NCBI GenBank assembly: GCA_020466095.1
Contig: CM035806.1
Span: 32,192,571 to 32,256,570 of the forward strand
From: Chlorops oryzae
Taxonomy: Eukaryota > Arthropoda > Insecta > Diptera > Chloropidae
Length of the DNA stretch: 64,000 nt
Direction of reading: 5' to 3'
The notes under the pieces are model-generated. The model had not been told where the DNA came from. It was given only the letters and a program-made list of their open reading frames with translations, and did no database searches. The translations under genes and the position numbers were made by a program. Shown in pieces: positions 1 through 9,372 of this stretch. The first letter of the stretch is position 1. The number at the start of each line of letters is the position of its first letter.

Positions 1-440
1 CTGTCACATGCCCGATTATTTACAAAAAAAAAAATATAACGATATTTGTGGTAGGGAAAAACGTAAAGAATTGTGGGGATTTTTTTTTAGTTTGCAGGGA
101 ATTTTGCGTTTGAGTGTGGCAGCATTGCCTGTTTGTTTACTTTGGTTTTTCCAGAATTTGACAGTAGTGTTGCAGCATTTCTTCGATACATATCGAAAAA
201 CACAGAGTTGCATTCAGTTTGTTCCGGATTTCTCTTGGGATTTCGTTGAAATCCAATTTCTGAGCGGAATTCGTTTGACATTCATTTGTATGGGAAATCC
301 GCTGGATTTCGACTAGTGAAATGATGACGATGACGATGCCGTCTGAATGCCATATAAATACCACTAGTTTTTTATAACTAGTTATAAAATATTTATCAGA
401 AGCGTTATAAATGCTTCATATATAAGGGGTTTGAATCTTC
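1..440. other. Intergenic, nothing recognised
   Basis: AT-rich sequence with only short unconvincing reading frames on both strands. A small palindrome built on ataactagttat lies near 373-388. No gene, RNA or mobile-element signature was recognised before the ribozyme motif that follows. Confidence 0.6.
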
Positions 441-450
441 AAATTCCTTA

Positions 451-528
451 GCACCCCCAAAGGCCCTGATGAGTCAGGAGTGGCGAAGTGACGAAACATG
501 GCCATGTCCGCCCACACGTGAAAGGTGC
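451..528 (+). ncRNA. Hammerhead ribozyme motif (type I, short stem III)
   Basis: All catalytic-core blocks occur in order. CTGATGA is at 466-472. Stem II is GTCA (473-476) pairing TGAC (489-492) across a 12-nt loop. GAAA is at 493-496. A short stem III is ACAT (496-499) pairing ATGT (504-507) around a GGCC loop. Then comes C at 508, the predicted cleavage position in the GTC context. Stem I closes the motif: GGC (462-464) pairs GCC (510-512), and after an internal loop GCACC (451-455) pairs GGTGC (524-528). The only blemish is a C-C mismatch (465/509) at the base of stem I. Type I hammerheads with a very short stem III are known from Penelope-like retroelements and small retrozymes of animals. 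No reverse transcriptase is visible nearby, so the host element is unknown. Cleavage activity is inferred, not shown. Confidence 0.8.
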
Positions 529-539
529 AAAGGCGGTGA

Positions 540-860
540 AGCTCGAATAATTTTCAAATAACATGCAATTTTGAAATATTTTGATATAAAATTCTCACGT
601 GGCGGTGTTTATTATCAAACTCCTCCGCAACGGCTCGACCGATTTTTATGAAATGTTGTGTGCATATCGGGTAGGTCTGAGAGTCGGCCAACATTTATTT
701 TTCATTTTCCTAAATCCCAATATTTGGTCCCATCGAGCAATTTTATTTTAAGTTCCCAATGTATTAGCAATGTATTCATAGAAATATTTTTGGACTGTTG
801 CAGACGCATTTTTAATCATCTAAGTATATTGAGGGAAAGGGAGCTGGAGCGACGGAGAAG
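540..860 (+). repeat. Probable dispersed-repeat body next to the ribozyme
   Basis: Directly downstream of the ribozyme is a block around 620-705 (cggctcgaccgattttta, then tgtgtgcatatcgggtag, then a cggccaac stretch). From memory this type of sequence recurs in non-autonomous insect elements, often ones labelled Helitron-like. No element ends were found, so the assignment is tentative. The block runs into the GA microsatellite at about 860. Confidence 0.35.
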
Positions 861-861
861 G

Positions 862-1175
862 TGAGAGAGAGTGAGAGTGGGAGAGAGAGAGAGAGAGAGA
901 GTGAGTGAGAGAGAGTGTGAGAGTGTGAGAGAGAGAGAGAGTGTGTGATAGAGAGAGAGTGAGAGAGAGTGTGTGAGAGAGAGAGAGAGTGAGAGAGAGA
1001 GAGAGTGAGAGAGAGTGTGTGAGAGAGAGAGAGTGAGAACGAGAGAGAGAGAGTGAGAACGAGAGAGTGAGAGAGAACGAGATATGAGAAAGAGAGAGCG
1101 AACGAGAGAGTGAGAGAGAACGAGATATGAGAAAGAGAGAGAGCGAGAAAGTGAAAAAGTGAGAGAGCAAGATAA
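862..1175 (+). repeat. Purine-only (GA)n-type microsatellite
   Basis: About 310 bp consisting almost entirely of GAGA, GTGA, GTGTGA and GAACGAGA units, strongly purine-rich on the plus strand. Long reading frames across it (polySer/Leu) are artefacts of the repeat. A short tract of this kind often acts as a GAGA-factor-type binding platform in flies, but there is no gene beside it here. Confidence 0.9.
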
Positions 1176-1208
1176 GGAGCGACCACTTGATTTTCTGCTT
1201 ATATTTAT

Positions 1209-1306
1209 ACCCGACACACTCTGTGTCGAGAGTATTTTGCGTTTGTGTGGTTCTGTGTAACACCCAGAACCAGTCGAGATAGACCATACAAAATATATAT
1301 AGATGA
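1209..1306 (+). repeat. 5' fragment of dispersed repeat R1
   Basis: About 98 bp nearly identical to the start of the longer R1 copy at 5170: the CGACACA/TGTGTCG hairpin, then the tract through cacccagaaccagtcgagat and the following accatacaaaa. The copy stops abruptly after the atatatagat stretch, so it is a truncated insertion. Confidence 0.75.
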
Positions 1307-1309
1307 GTC

Positions 1310-2103
1310 CTCTTTTAAAGTGCGATAACTCAATAACGGGACCTTTTAGACTGGTGGTATATACATACATATATATATAAGTATAGTAAGCGAATGTTCT
1401 CCATATCCCTATATCAAAACAAACACTCTTTGCGAAAGAGGAATAGATTCTAAGACATCGGCCCATTCATGCTCATATCTGTGATTACGCAATAACCAGA
1501 CACATTTGGTATCACACTGCGGATTTGAATAGTCAGACTATTTGTCAACTATTTTTTATCTCCGAATTTTTTGTTCTTTTTATTTTTAATATATTTAAAA
1601 TACTTTAATCTGATGCCTTTCAAATAAAAAATTTAAAAAAATATTTGTTTATACCATATAAGATTGCAATAGTTTTAAAATGATTTCCTGTTCATCTTCA
1701 AAAGTTTAACAATAATCCAAGGGTGTACAAATATCTGCATTTATTCTAAGAATTTTTTTTCTCTATGGTGTTGAAAACAGTGCATGAATAATAATGATCG
1801 AACATTTTGGCAGCTAATCTTTCGAAGTGATTTTTTTTTAAATATTATTTTCTCATATGTATTGACTTATATTTTATGAAAGGAAAATTTTTTGTTGTAA
1901 AATTATATAAAACCAAAATAAAGCATGATGATAGATGGAATTATATGACCCATGAATTCAGGCCCTCGAACAACGTGGATGCAAATCACAAAAAACAAAA
2001 AACAAAAAAAAAAAAATAGGAAGAGAAAAGCATCAAATTACAAGCTCTGCAATTTATGTGAGATAAAATTTACATAAATGTGTGAACACAATATGAGGCA
2101 GCA
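1310..2103. other. Intergenic AT-rich stretch
   Basis: No coding frame or recognisable element. Contains A- and T-homopolymers (for example around 1990-2015). Confidence 0.5.
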
Positions 2104-2666
2104 CAGTAGAGTCACAATTATCTGAATCAAATAAAACCCAGGGAACTCCATATAATCGGGAATCCGAATAATCCGAATAATAGTTTCAAAGTCAAATCAA
2201 TTTAATAGTTTTAATATTTTTTTTTTTTATTTTACTATTATAGAAAGGGTATTACATACATCATCCAGGCAATAGGAGGGACCGTAATGAAATATAAGGA
2301 ATGTGGAAAAAACCAAATATAATGATAACCTGATTTTTTTTTTTAATTTTTTCATCAGGGAATAAAACAACGTTATAATCAGCATTAAGGCGCGATATTC
2401 AAAAACAATGGACCCTCATCACCATCGAAAGTTCATTCCGACAGCATTAAAGGCTATCTTTTAACCTCTGACTCAAAATGGAGAACTAAGAGGATACGGA
2501 TTTGTCTTCCTGGCGTAAAAAGAATTCAGTAGAGGTCCCTGGAGAATAAAGTATGCAGTTTAAGATTTCGGTTGGAAGTAATTTTTAATTAATTCGGTTT
2601 TTCGATAATTAGATCCATAAAAACTTAATCCGTATAATCGATGTTTGGGTAATCGAGATTCTACTG
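2104..2666. mobile_element. pogo/Tigger-like MITE (563 bp)
   Basis: Imperfect terminal inverted repeats begin CAGTAGAGTC on the left and, read as reverse complement, CAGTAGAATCTCGATTA on the right. The CAGTAG start is typical of the pogo/Tigger branch of Tc1-mariner. The right flank is TA but the left flank is CA, so the expected TA duplication is imperfect and the copy is old. There is no transposase reading frame; it is non-autonomous. Confidence 0.6.
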
Positions 2667-3497
2667 TACTTAAAAAATTATTATAAAAAAAAACCAAAGC
2701 ACAGAACATTGGTTTTTGAACGCTCTGCTCGTTATCCTTGAGAGGAAAAAAATGAAATAAATATATAAAAAAGGAAACAACGTGCAGAATGCTAAAATGG
2801 ATATTTCATTTTGGGAATACAACACTTTTAACTTTATTCTTGCACATTTCAAATATGCATACGAACGACCATGAACATAAAATGGGTGAAATGTGAACTA
2901 TATTTATAGTATTCTGTTTGGTTTTTTTTATATTTTTTTATATTTTTTTTTTTTTGTTTCTTTGGTTTCCGTTCGTTCGGAAAACCACATTTCCAACTGC
3001 GTGTAATGCCACAAACTAGTTTTGTGGACTGTGCACACGGGCTTTCCTGTGAGGCAATGTGCTACACTCTATTTATTTGTGCGTATGTATGCATGGAAAG
3101 GCTACACCGCCAACCACAAACTCACACACACAAACACGTTAAAATAAATCTTTAAGCCATCCCAGGAAACATTTTCGATTGCAGAATATTCGTCCTGATC
3201 TCGTCGAGGCGATGATTTTACTCGCGCTCGAGTCCTGTTTTCTATGGCTGCGAATACACCCGATCGAAGGAAACGTTTTCGTTTTGTTAGTCAAAAAAAA
3301 AACAACCCCTACCCCCCTTTTGTTTCTAAGTCAAAACGAAACGGTTTTCTGGCGTGCTCACTCTCATAAGGAAAAATGTACTATTGTTTTTGGAAACCGT
3401 TTCTTTCGACTCGACTTCGTTTCGTTTCGTTTCGTTTGATCCGGTGTGTTCGCAGCCTTATCGCTAAAGATTTACTGTTGCCAATAACTTATCCGCC
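2667..3497. other. Intergenic, nothing recognised
   Basis: Includes T-rich runs (2925-2955) and a short TCGTT repeat near 3408-3440. The open stretches seen here have no family resemblance. Confidence 0.5.
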
Positions 3498-3501
3498 TTA
3501 A

Positions 3502-3784
3502 CCCTAGAATGGTAAACATAGCCTGTGAGGCGAAGCAAATTTTTTTTTTTTTGCGATATTTCCTGAACGCTTACTCGTATTAACGCGTTATATGTATATA
3601 AAATATGAAAAAATGAATAGGTTTTTGTTAATTTTTGTTATTAGACATGCATTCAATATATTCTCATTTTTGGTTTAATAAATATTTGTTTTTTTTTAAG
3701 AATAAATATGCGTTTTCTTAAAAAGTCGCCTCACAGGCGAAGGTTACCATTACAGAGAAAAAAAATATGTTTACCATTCTAGGG
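3502..3784. mobile_element. piggyBac-like MITE (283 bp) with TTAA target duplications
   Basis: Flanked by TTAA on both sides (3498-3501 and 3785-3788). The terminal inverted repeats start CCCTAGAATGGTAAACATA, the classic piggyBac-superfamily arrangement. A second, inner inverted pair (GCCTGTGAGGCGA against CGCCTCACAGGCGA) brackets an AT-rich centre. It encodes nothing and must have been moved by a transposase in trans. Confidence 0.85.
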
Positions 3785-3966
3785 TTAAAGCGATGATGAT
3801 GGATCTGTTGAGCGTTTGTGGGCCGCTTTAGGAAATAGTCTTGTGAAAGCTTTATGCGATTGCGAATTGATCGAGTAATATTCATTAAAGCAATCAATTG
3901 ATTTTTTTATATATGAGCAAATCCAGCAGAAAGTAAACCAAGCAAATTTTTGTTGCAATTTTTCAT

Positions 3967-4120
3967 TAGGTTATGTTAGGTTACTGTGGCTGCCACCATT
4001 AAGGTTGAGACACTAAGGCCTCATGGTTCTCAAAACCGCATCCACGAGCTGAGAGTCGAACCCGGGGCCTCTCACTTCGTGAATCGGGTAACTTCAGTCA
4101 ACTACAACACAGAGGCCGTC
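3967..4120 (-). mobile_element. tRNA-derived SINE, family A copy 1
   Basis: On the minus strand a tRNA-like head starts GGCCTCTGTGTTGTAGTTGA, with box A in the first 25 bases and a box B-like GGGTTCGACTC. A tail follows containing TTAATGGTGGCAGCCACA. The same head and tail recur at 34151-34310, which defines a family. The predicted fold is a diverged cloverleaf and the 3' body shows it is a retroposon, not a functional tRNA gene. Confidence 0.7.
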
Positions 4121-4484
4121 AGTTTTTCGTTAACAGTTCATAGAATTTTTCCCACTGTATTTATCGCTCCCTGCAACGGGCTTTATAGAATAACCAAGGA
4201 TCTCAAAGCGTCCCCATAACCACTACCTTGACGAACGTGCTTTCAAAAATCATCGAAATGCTTGCTGGGTTTTTTACACAAATGAATGCGATAATGGGCA
4301 GAATTGAGAGTTAAAGATCTTTAAACACATTGCTATGGTGTTTTTCGGTTTATGGAATTTAACAATGCCACAAAAAAAAAAATTTTTTTAAATATAAGTA
4401 TTTCTGAAACTATTATTCATAATTATTTATTGTTCAATGCCAATATATTATGTAATATGTATATTTCCCAAGGGCATCAAAAGA

Positions 4485-5095
4485 AGACAAAAATGGAAGA
4501 GGAATACGAAGAAATGCAAGAAAAAGAGTAAGAAGAAGAAAAAGAAACAGACGAAGATGAAGAAGACAGAAGAAACAGACGAATAAGAAGAAGAAAAAGA
4601 AACAGAGAAGAAGAAGAAGAAGAAGAAACAGAAGAAGGCACAGAAGAAGAAGCGGAAGAAGAATAAATTCCCGAAGGCCTTAAAAAGGAGAAACAGAAAA
4701 CGAAAGATAAGAACAAGGTGGAAGAAAATAGGAAAAGCAGACGAAGAAGAATGAGAAGAAACAGAAGAAGACGCATTAGAAGAACCAGGAAAAATCATAA
4801 GAATAAGCAGAAGACCACGCAGAAGAAGAGATTACCGAAGGCTCTAAGAAAGAAGAAAAAGAAGGCGAAGTTCAAGATGGAAGAAGAATATGAAGAAAGA
4901 TAGGAAGAAACAGGCGAAAAAGATAAGAAAGAAGCAGAAGAAATAGAAGAAGAAGAAGAGGAAGAAGACAATCGACCAAGATCAAGATGGAAAAAGAATA
5001 CGAAGAATAGGAAGAGTAGAAAGAAACAGAAGAAGAATCAGAAAAAAAACAGAAGAAGAAGAATTAGAATTAGAAGAAGAGGAACACCAAGATTA
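4485..5095 (+). repeat. Degenerate AGAAGA purine minisatellite
   Basis: About 600 bp of AGAAGA/GAAGAA-type units with occasional cgaag or aaattcc interruptions, almost pyrimidine-free on the plus strand. Within it, a longer unit (from about 4660 and again from about 4825, beginning attaccgaaggc / attcccgaaggc) is duplicated. Reading frames through it are polyLys/Glu or polySer artefacts. Confidence 0.85.
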
Positions 5096-5169
5096 TAGAA
5101 TGAGCTAATCATTGAAATTAATGCTGTCGAGACTAGATTGACTTTGGTTAGCTCATTCATTTTCTTTAT

Positions 5170-6026
5170 TCCCGACACACTCTGTGTCGAGGGTATATTG
5201 CGTTTGTGTGGTTGTGTGTAACACCCAGAACCAGTCGAGATAGACCATACAAAACATATATAGAAATGATCAGCGTCACCAGGAGATTCGATTTAGATAT
5301 GTCCGTCCGTCTGTCTGTCCGTCTGTTTGTATACAGTTATCTTATCGAAGGAGTTGAGCTATCTTGACAAAATTTGGTATGCGTGTTCACGGGGACATGA
5401 GTAAGAACAAGTTCGAGAATGGAACCGATCAGACCATTTTTAGGGGTACCTCCAGTACTAGGGTCTGCTACGAAAACAACAAAAACTGCTCTAAAATCGG
5501 AGTTTTTCAAGAAATTTTGATGAAATGTGGTATTTGAACATGTTTAAAGGCAATTACTATGAATTGAAAAAATTGAAAAAGTGGGCGTGGCAGAAGGGCG
5601 TTTTTTGAAAATTCTCTCCTATACCCGAAATTCAAATGAGACTTGAACGAAGTTAGCACTTATGCCTCGTATGTAGCCACAAACATCCTCCCCAAAAATT
5701 TTTTTAGGCGGTCCATTATTAAGGGTACCTCCAGTACTAGGATCTGTCACAGAAATTTCAAAAGTGCCCCAAAATCGGATTTTTTCGAAATATTTCAATA
5801 AAACTTAGGATTAGAGCGTATATCTAAGCCTCCGATTGAAAATTCAAAAAAAATTGAAAAAGTGGGCGTGGCAAATGGGCTATTTTCATAAAGAAATTTA
5901 ACAAAAGTCGATATATGCGGCCCCTTATGGCCTTAAACACTTCTTGATATTAAAAATTATTCGAACATATGTGTCTGTGTCGGGCATTCTATTGTCAGGC
6001 TCGCCTGACTATAACACCCTTACTTG
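5170..6026 (+). repeat. Dispersed repeat R1, near full-length copy
   Basis: Starts with a perfect hairpin (CGACACA-ctc-TGTGTCG, 5173-5189) and ends with another (GTCAGGC-tc-GCCTGAC, 5994-6009) followed by TATAACACCCTTACTTG. Between them is a GTCCGTC/GTCTGTC tract near 5302-5325 and two diverged internal copies of a ~280-bp unit: ggtacctccagtacta at 5446 and 5725, and agtgggcgtggca at 5580 and 5860. No coding potential. The terminal hairpin suggests, but does not prove, a Helitron-like mode of movement. Confidence 0.65.
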
Positions 6027-6030
6027 TTTT

Positions 6031-6506
6031 TATTATTATAGGTATTCTTTTGGTTGCCGCAGGGCAATCCAACCCAACCCAACCCGACATTTTAAATAGT
6101 TTTGCCTACACACTTCACACTTGACAGTGTTAGCCCACAAGTGGTATGTCTTTCTGTGGGTTACGGCCTGAGACCACCGGTACCGCAAAAATTTAGCTCA
6201 ATAATAACTCAATAAAGGCCATAACAAAGTGTCAAAATACACATACAATTTAGATTACTTATCTTTTTAAGCCATCTTGCAACTAAAAACTTCATGGCAA
6301 TGATAGCTAATGGATGCACTGCCCCACTGGGCACTTATATCCATGGTATGAGTGATCCCAGAGCAATCAGCATTGCTTGTGTCGGATTCCGAGGGAGAGC
6401 AAACTGAAGTTTATGTCCCCGCGGGTTCATATCGCCCGAATAATCAATCAATTGGGCGAGGGACTCGAATGATCTGACTTAAAGAATTCGAACTCTCTTT
6501 GAATTA

Positions 6507-6545
<39 letters not shown>

Positions 6546-6910
6546 GTTTAATAACTTAATCGCCTATTCTTTATAAGAGAGATATCGCAACGGCAAATGA
6601 TAATAATTCAAGGGTAGCTTTCGAATGCCAAAATATTGTTGTTTATCACTAAAGACGCTTCAAAGAGCCCACCGCGAAGTGCAGGCACGTATGCAGAAAA
6701 TTGTTTCTCAAGGAGTATTATAGGCCTTGTGTGTTCTTTTGAGCTCTCTTGTGATTCGGAGGGGTTTTCAAATCCGCAAAGCCACCTCGCGCACGACTCT
6801 GCTTGAGTAGAAAGGCTTTCAATGGATGAAAAAAACAAAAAGAGTTGAATTTCATTGCTGCCTTATCGGCTGTGTGCGTGTGTGTGTGTGTGCGTGTTCT
6901 AACTTGAATA
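6031..6910. other. Intergenic stretch with a 41-nt poly(A) tract
   Basis: No gene seen. A run of 41 A at about 6508-6544 follows a few hundred bases of unique-looking sequence and could be the tail of an old retroposon, but no head was recognised. A short TG-repeat lies near 6872-6892. Confidence 0.45.
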
Positions 6911-6912
6911 TA

Positions 6913-7291
6913 CCCTGCAGGAAGCCTGTCGCCATATGGCCCCATGTCTATATTGACGTCAATATAGACAAGAGAACAATTTCTAACGTCAACAGTATTT
7001 ATAGGCAGTGTCATTAAAGAAACTGTACTGTCAAGGGGTATATTTCATCTTTATTGACCATGTCAACAACGTGTCTCCTTATAAAAATGAAAGAGTACCC
7101 TTCTGTCTACATAATAGTAACGACGTCAATAATTCGTCGATATTTCTTCGTTCAATTGTTGACATGCAATGCCCACTCAATGATAAAATGTCAATAGGCA
7201 AAGGCTTGGGGCGGGTATAACTGGTCAGTAGTGACGTTGACGCGGTCAGTAGAAAAAGAGTATAAATTCACTATTGACATTTCCTACAGGG
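6913..7291 (+). mobile_element. MITE family M1, copy 1 (379 bp), upstream of alkaline phosphatase
   Basis: Terminal inverted repeats CCCTGCAGGAAG on the left and CCCTGTAGGAAA on the right (as reverse complement), flanked by TA on both sides. A 380-bp near-identical copy in the same orientation is at 51784-52163, flanked by CA. The element contains a perfect 26-bp palindrome at 6945-6970, centred on TTGACGTCAA, plus further TGAC/GTCA motifs. It ends about 170 bp before the probable alkaline phosphatase start site. Superfamily not assigned: the 2-bp duplications (TA, CA, AT in family members) are unusual. Confidence 0.8.
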
Positions 7292-7459
7292 TATTTTGTC
7301 GCTAGCACACGATTTTAAAACAATTGAAAACGATTTGAGAATCTACATATATGTATATAGGCTCGAGGTACGAGGCAATTGACGATTAAATCAAAATCGA
7401 TTAGATTAAAAATATTGCGATATTCAGGATTATCGAAACATCGAAAATTCTGCTGCCTC

Positions 7460-7465
7460 TCAGTT
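7460..7465 (+). promoter_or_regulatory. Candidate initiator of the alkaline phosphatase gene
   Basis: TCAGTT matches the arthropod initiator consensus TCAGTY and lies 82 bp before the start codon at 7542. No clear TATA box sits 25-30 bp upstream. The placement is a prediction from motif and spacing only. Confidence 0.35.
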
Positions 7466-7541
7466 CGGCTCCGTTCAATTCAATTCAATTTAGTTCAGTT
7501 CATTGCCTTTTAAGGAAAGACAAAAAACGATTGAGCGGAAA

Positions 7542-9305
7542 ATGTTGCATCAAAGGATTTTTGCCTTTTTCATTTTTATTTGCATTTTAAGCGTTTCTGT
7601 ACTCACAGAACGGGGTAAGACGAATTTCTTGCTTTCCACAGCTCTCACAGTTCCCAGAAATCCTACAATTCGCACATAAATCAATTAATCAACCAATCAA
7701 TAAATCAATCAATCAATCAATTAATCTTGCTTGACAGCCCACCCGCGGACGGCACGCATGCAGGGCCGTCGACTCAAGTACGCAGAAGAAGGTTCGGCGG
7801 CCTATTGGGATAGAAAAGCGCAGGAGACTCTAATGCGAAAAGTGGCACGAGTGGACACCACGAAAGCGGAGAAGGCGAAGAACATAATCATGTTCCTGGG
7901 CGATGGTATGTCAGTTCATACGGTGACTGCTGCTCGCAATCTAATGGGCGATTCGAATCGGGAAGTCTTTTTCGAAAAGTTCCCATACCTTGGCCTATCG
8001 AAGACTTATTGCGTTGATCGTCAAGTGGCCGATTCGGCGTGTACGGCAACAGCTTATCTTTGCGGTGTTAAGGCCAATTACGGTACGATTGGTGTGAATG
8101 CTCAAGTGCCACGTTCGGATTGTAAGGCGGCAACGAGACCGGCGAATTTCGTCGACAGCATTGCTAAATGGTCGCAAGATGCTGGCATGGACGCAGGTCT
8201 TGTGACAACGGCTCGCGTGACACACGCCTCGCCAGCTGGTGTCTATGCGCATACGGCCAATCGCAATTGGGAGAATGATGATGAGATCCGAAAGAACGAT
8301 TGCAGTCCATTGGAGAATGTTGATATTGCACGGCAATTGATCGAATGGCCGGTGGGCAGGAATTTAAAGGTCATACTCGGCGGCGGTCGACGTAATTTCC
8401 GTAATCAAACCGTTAACGACGAAGAAGGTATGGCAGGCGGACGAAGCGATGGTCGTGATTTGATACATGAATGGCTTGAGCAAAAGAAGAATATCGGAGC
8501 CGAGGCTAAATATGTCTGGAGTCGCAAAGGATTAAATAATATCGATTTTAAACGGACGGAATATTTACTTGGAATATTTAGCAGTTCACATTGTCCGTAT
8601 CACGGGGATTTGAAGCGTCAATATTTGGAAAATGCTGATCCTTCGTTAAGTGAAATGACTGAGGCGGCGATCAAAGTCTTACAAAAGAATTCGAAGGGCT
8701 TTTTCCTGTTTGTCGAAGGTGCCCGCATCGATATGGCACATCATGAGACATGGGCACGAAAATCTCTCGAAGATACCGTCGAATTTGCTAAGGCCGTTCA
8801 ACTGGCGAGACAAATGACATCCGAAGATGACACTTTGATCGTTGTCACCTCGGATCATTCGCACACGATGACCATTAATGGCTATCCGGTAAGTTTGTGC
8901 TATTGAATTTGTGCTATTTGTGCTTGAGCTTTTAGAATAGAATCGCTAAGTAAAAAAAAATTTTTTTAGAGCCGTGAATCGGATATTACTGGTCTCTCGG
9001 ATGGTTTAGCCGAGGATGGACTTCCCTATACGATATTGTCGTATGCTAATGGTCCGGGCTATTACAATACGTATTCGAATGAGAATGGCCGCGTTAAAAT
9101 ATCAGCCAAGGCTACGGAGAGTGCAACTTTCGGGTATATGGCTTCGGTGCCGCTCGATTCTGAGACACACGGTGGCGACGATGTTGGGGTTTTCGCGTCT
9201 GGCCCATACGCACAGTACTTCAGCGGAAATTACGAACAGTCGAACATACCCGCGATGATGGCACGCGCTGCAAATATTGGTCCATTCGCCAATGTCGGTC
9301 TGTAA
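7542..9305 (+). CDS. Alkaline phosphatase, secreted, three exons, complete
   Basis: Phosphate-monoester hydrolase of the alkaline phosphatase family, predicted 519 residues. Exons: 7542-7614, 7738-8888 and 8970-9305, with GT-AG introns and consistent phases. Exon 1 supplies ATG and a signal peptide (MLHQRIFAFFIFICILSVSV). Zinc and magnesium ligands are all present: D80 in FLGDGM, catalytic S124 in VADSACTAT, H187/S189 in THASPAG, E351, D356 and H360 in EGARIDMAHHE, D397/H398 in TSDHSHT, and H475 in HGGDD. Two normally conserved positions of the EGGRIDHxHHE motif are changed (G to A, H to M), but these are not metal ligands. The protein ends at IGPFANVGL without the hydrophobic C-terminal tail needed for a GPI anchor, so a soluble or extracellular enzyme is inferred. 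Introns are 123 and 81 bp. Which paralogue of the fly family this is cannot be told. Confidence 0.95.
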
Positions 9306-9372
9306 TCTATTCGTTTCAAAAATGTCAAAATTTCGAAGCATTTCAAAAACAAATTTGTAATTTAAGACTTTA

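Noticed and set aside
816..1466. Long Ser/Leu-rich reading frames on the minus strand
   Set aside because: They are translations of the GA/GTGA microsatellite, open in all frames because of repeat composition.
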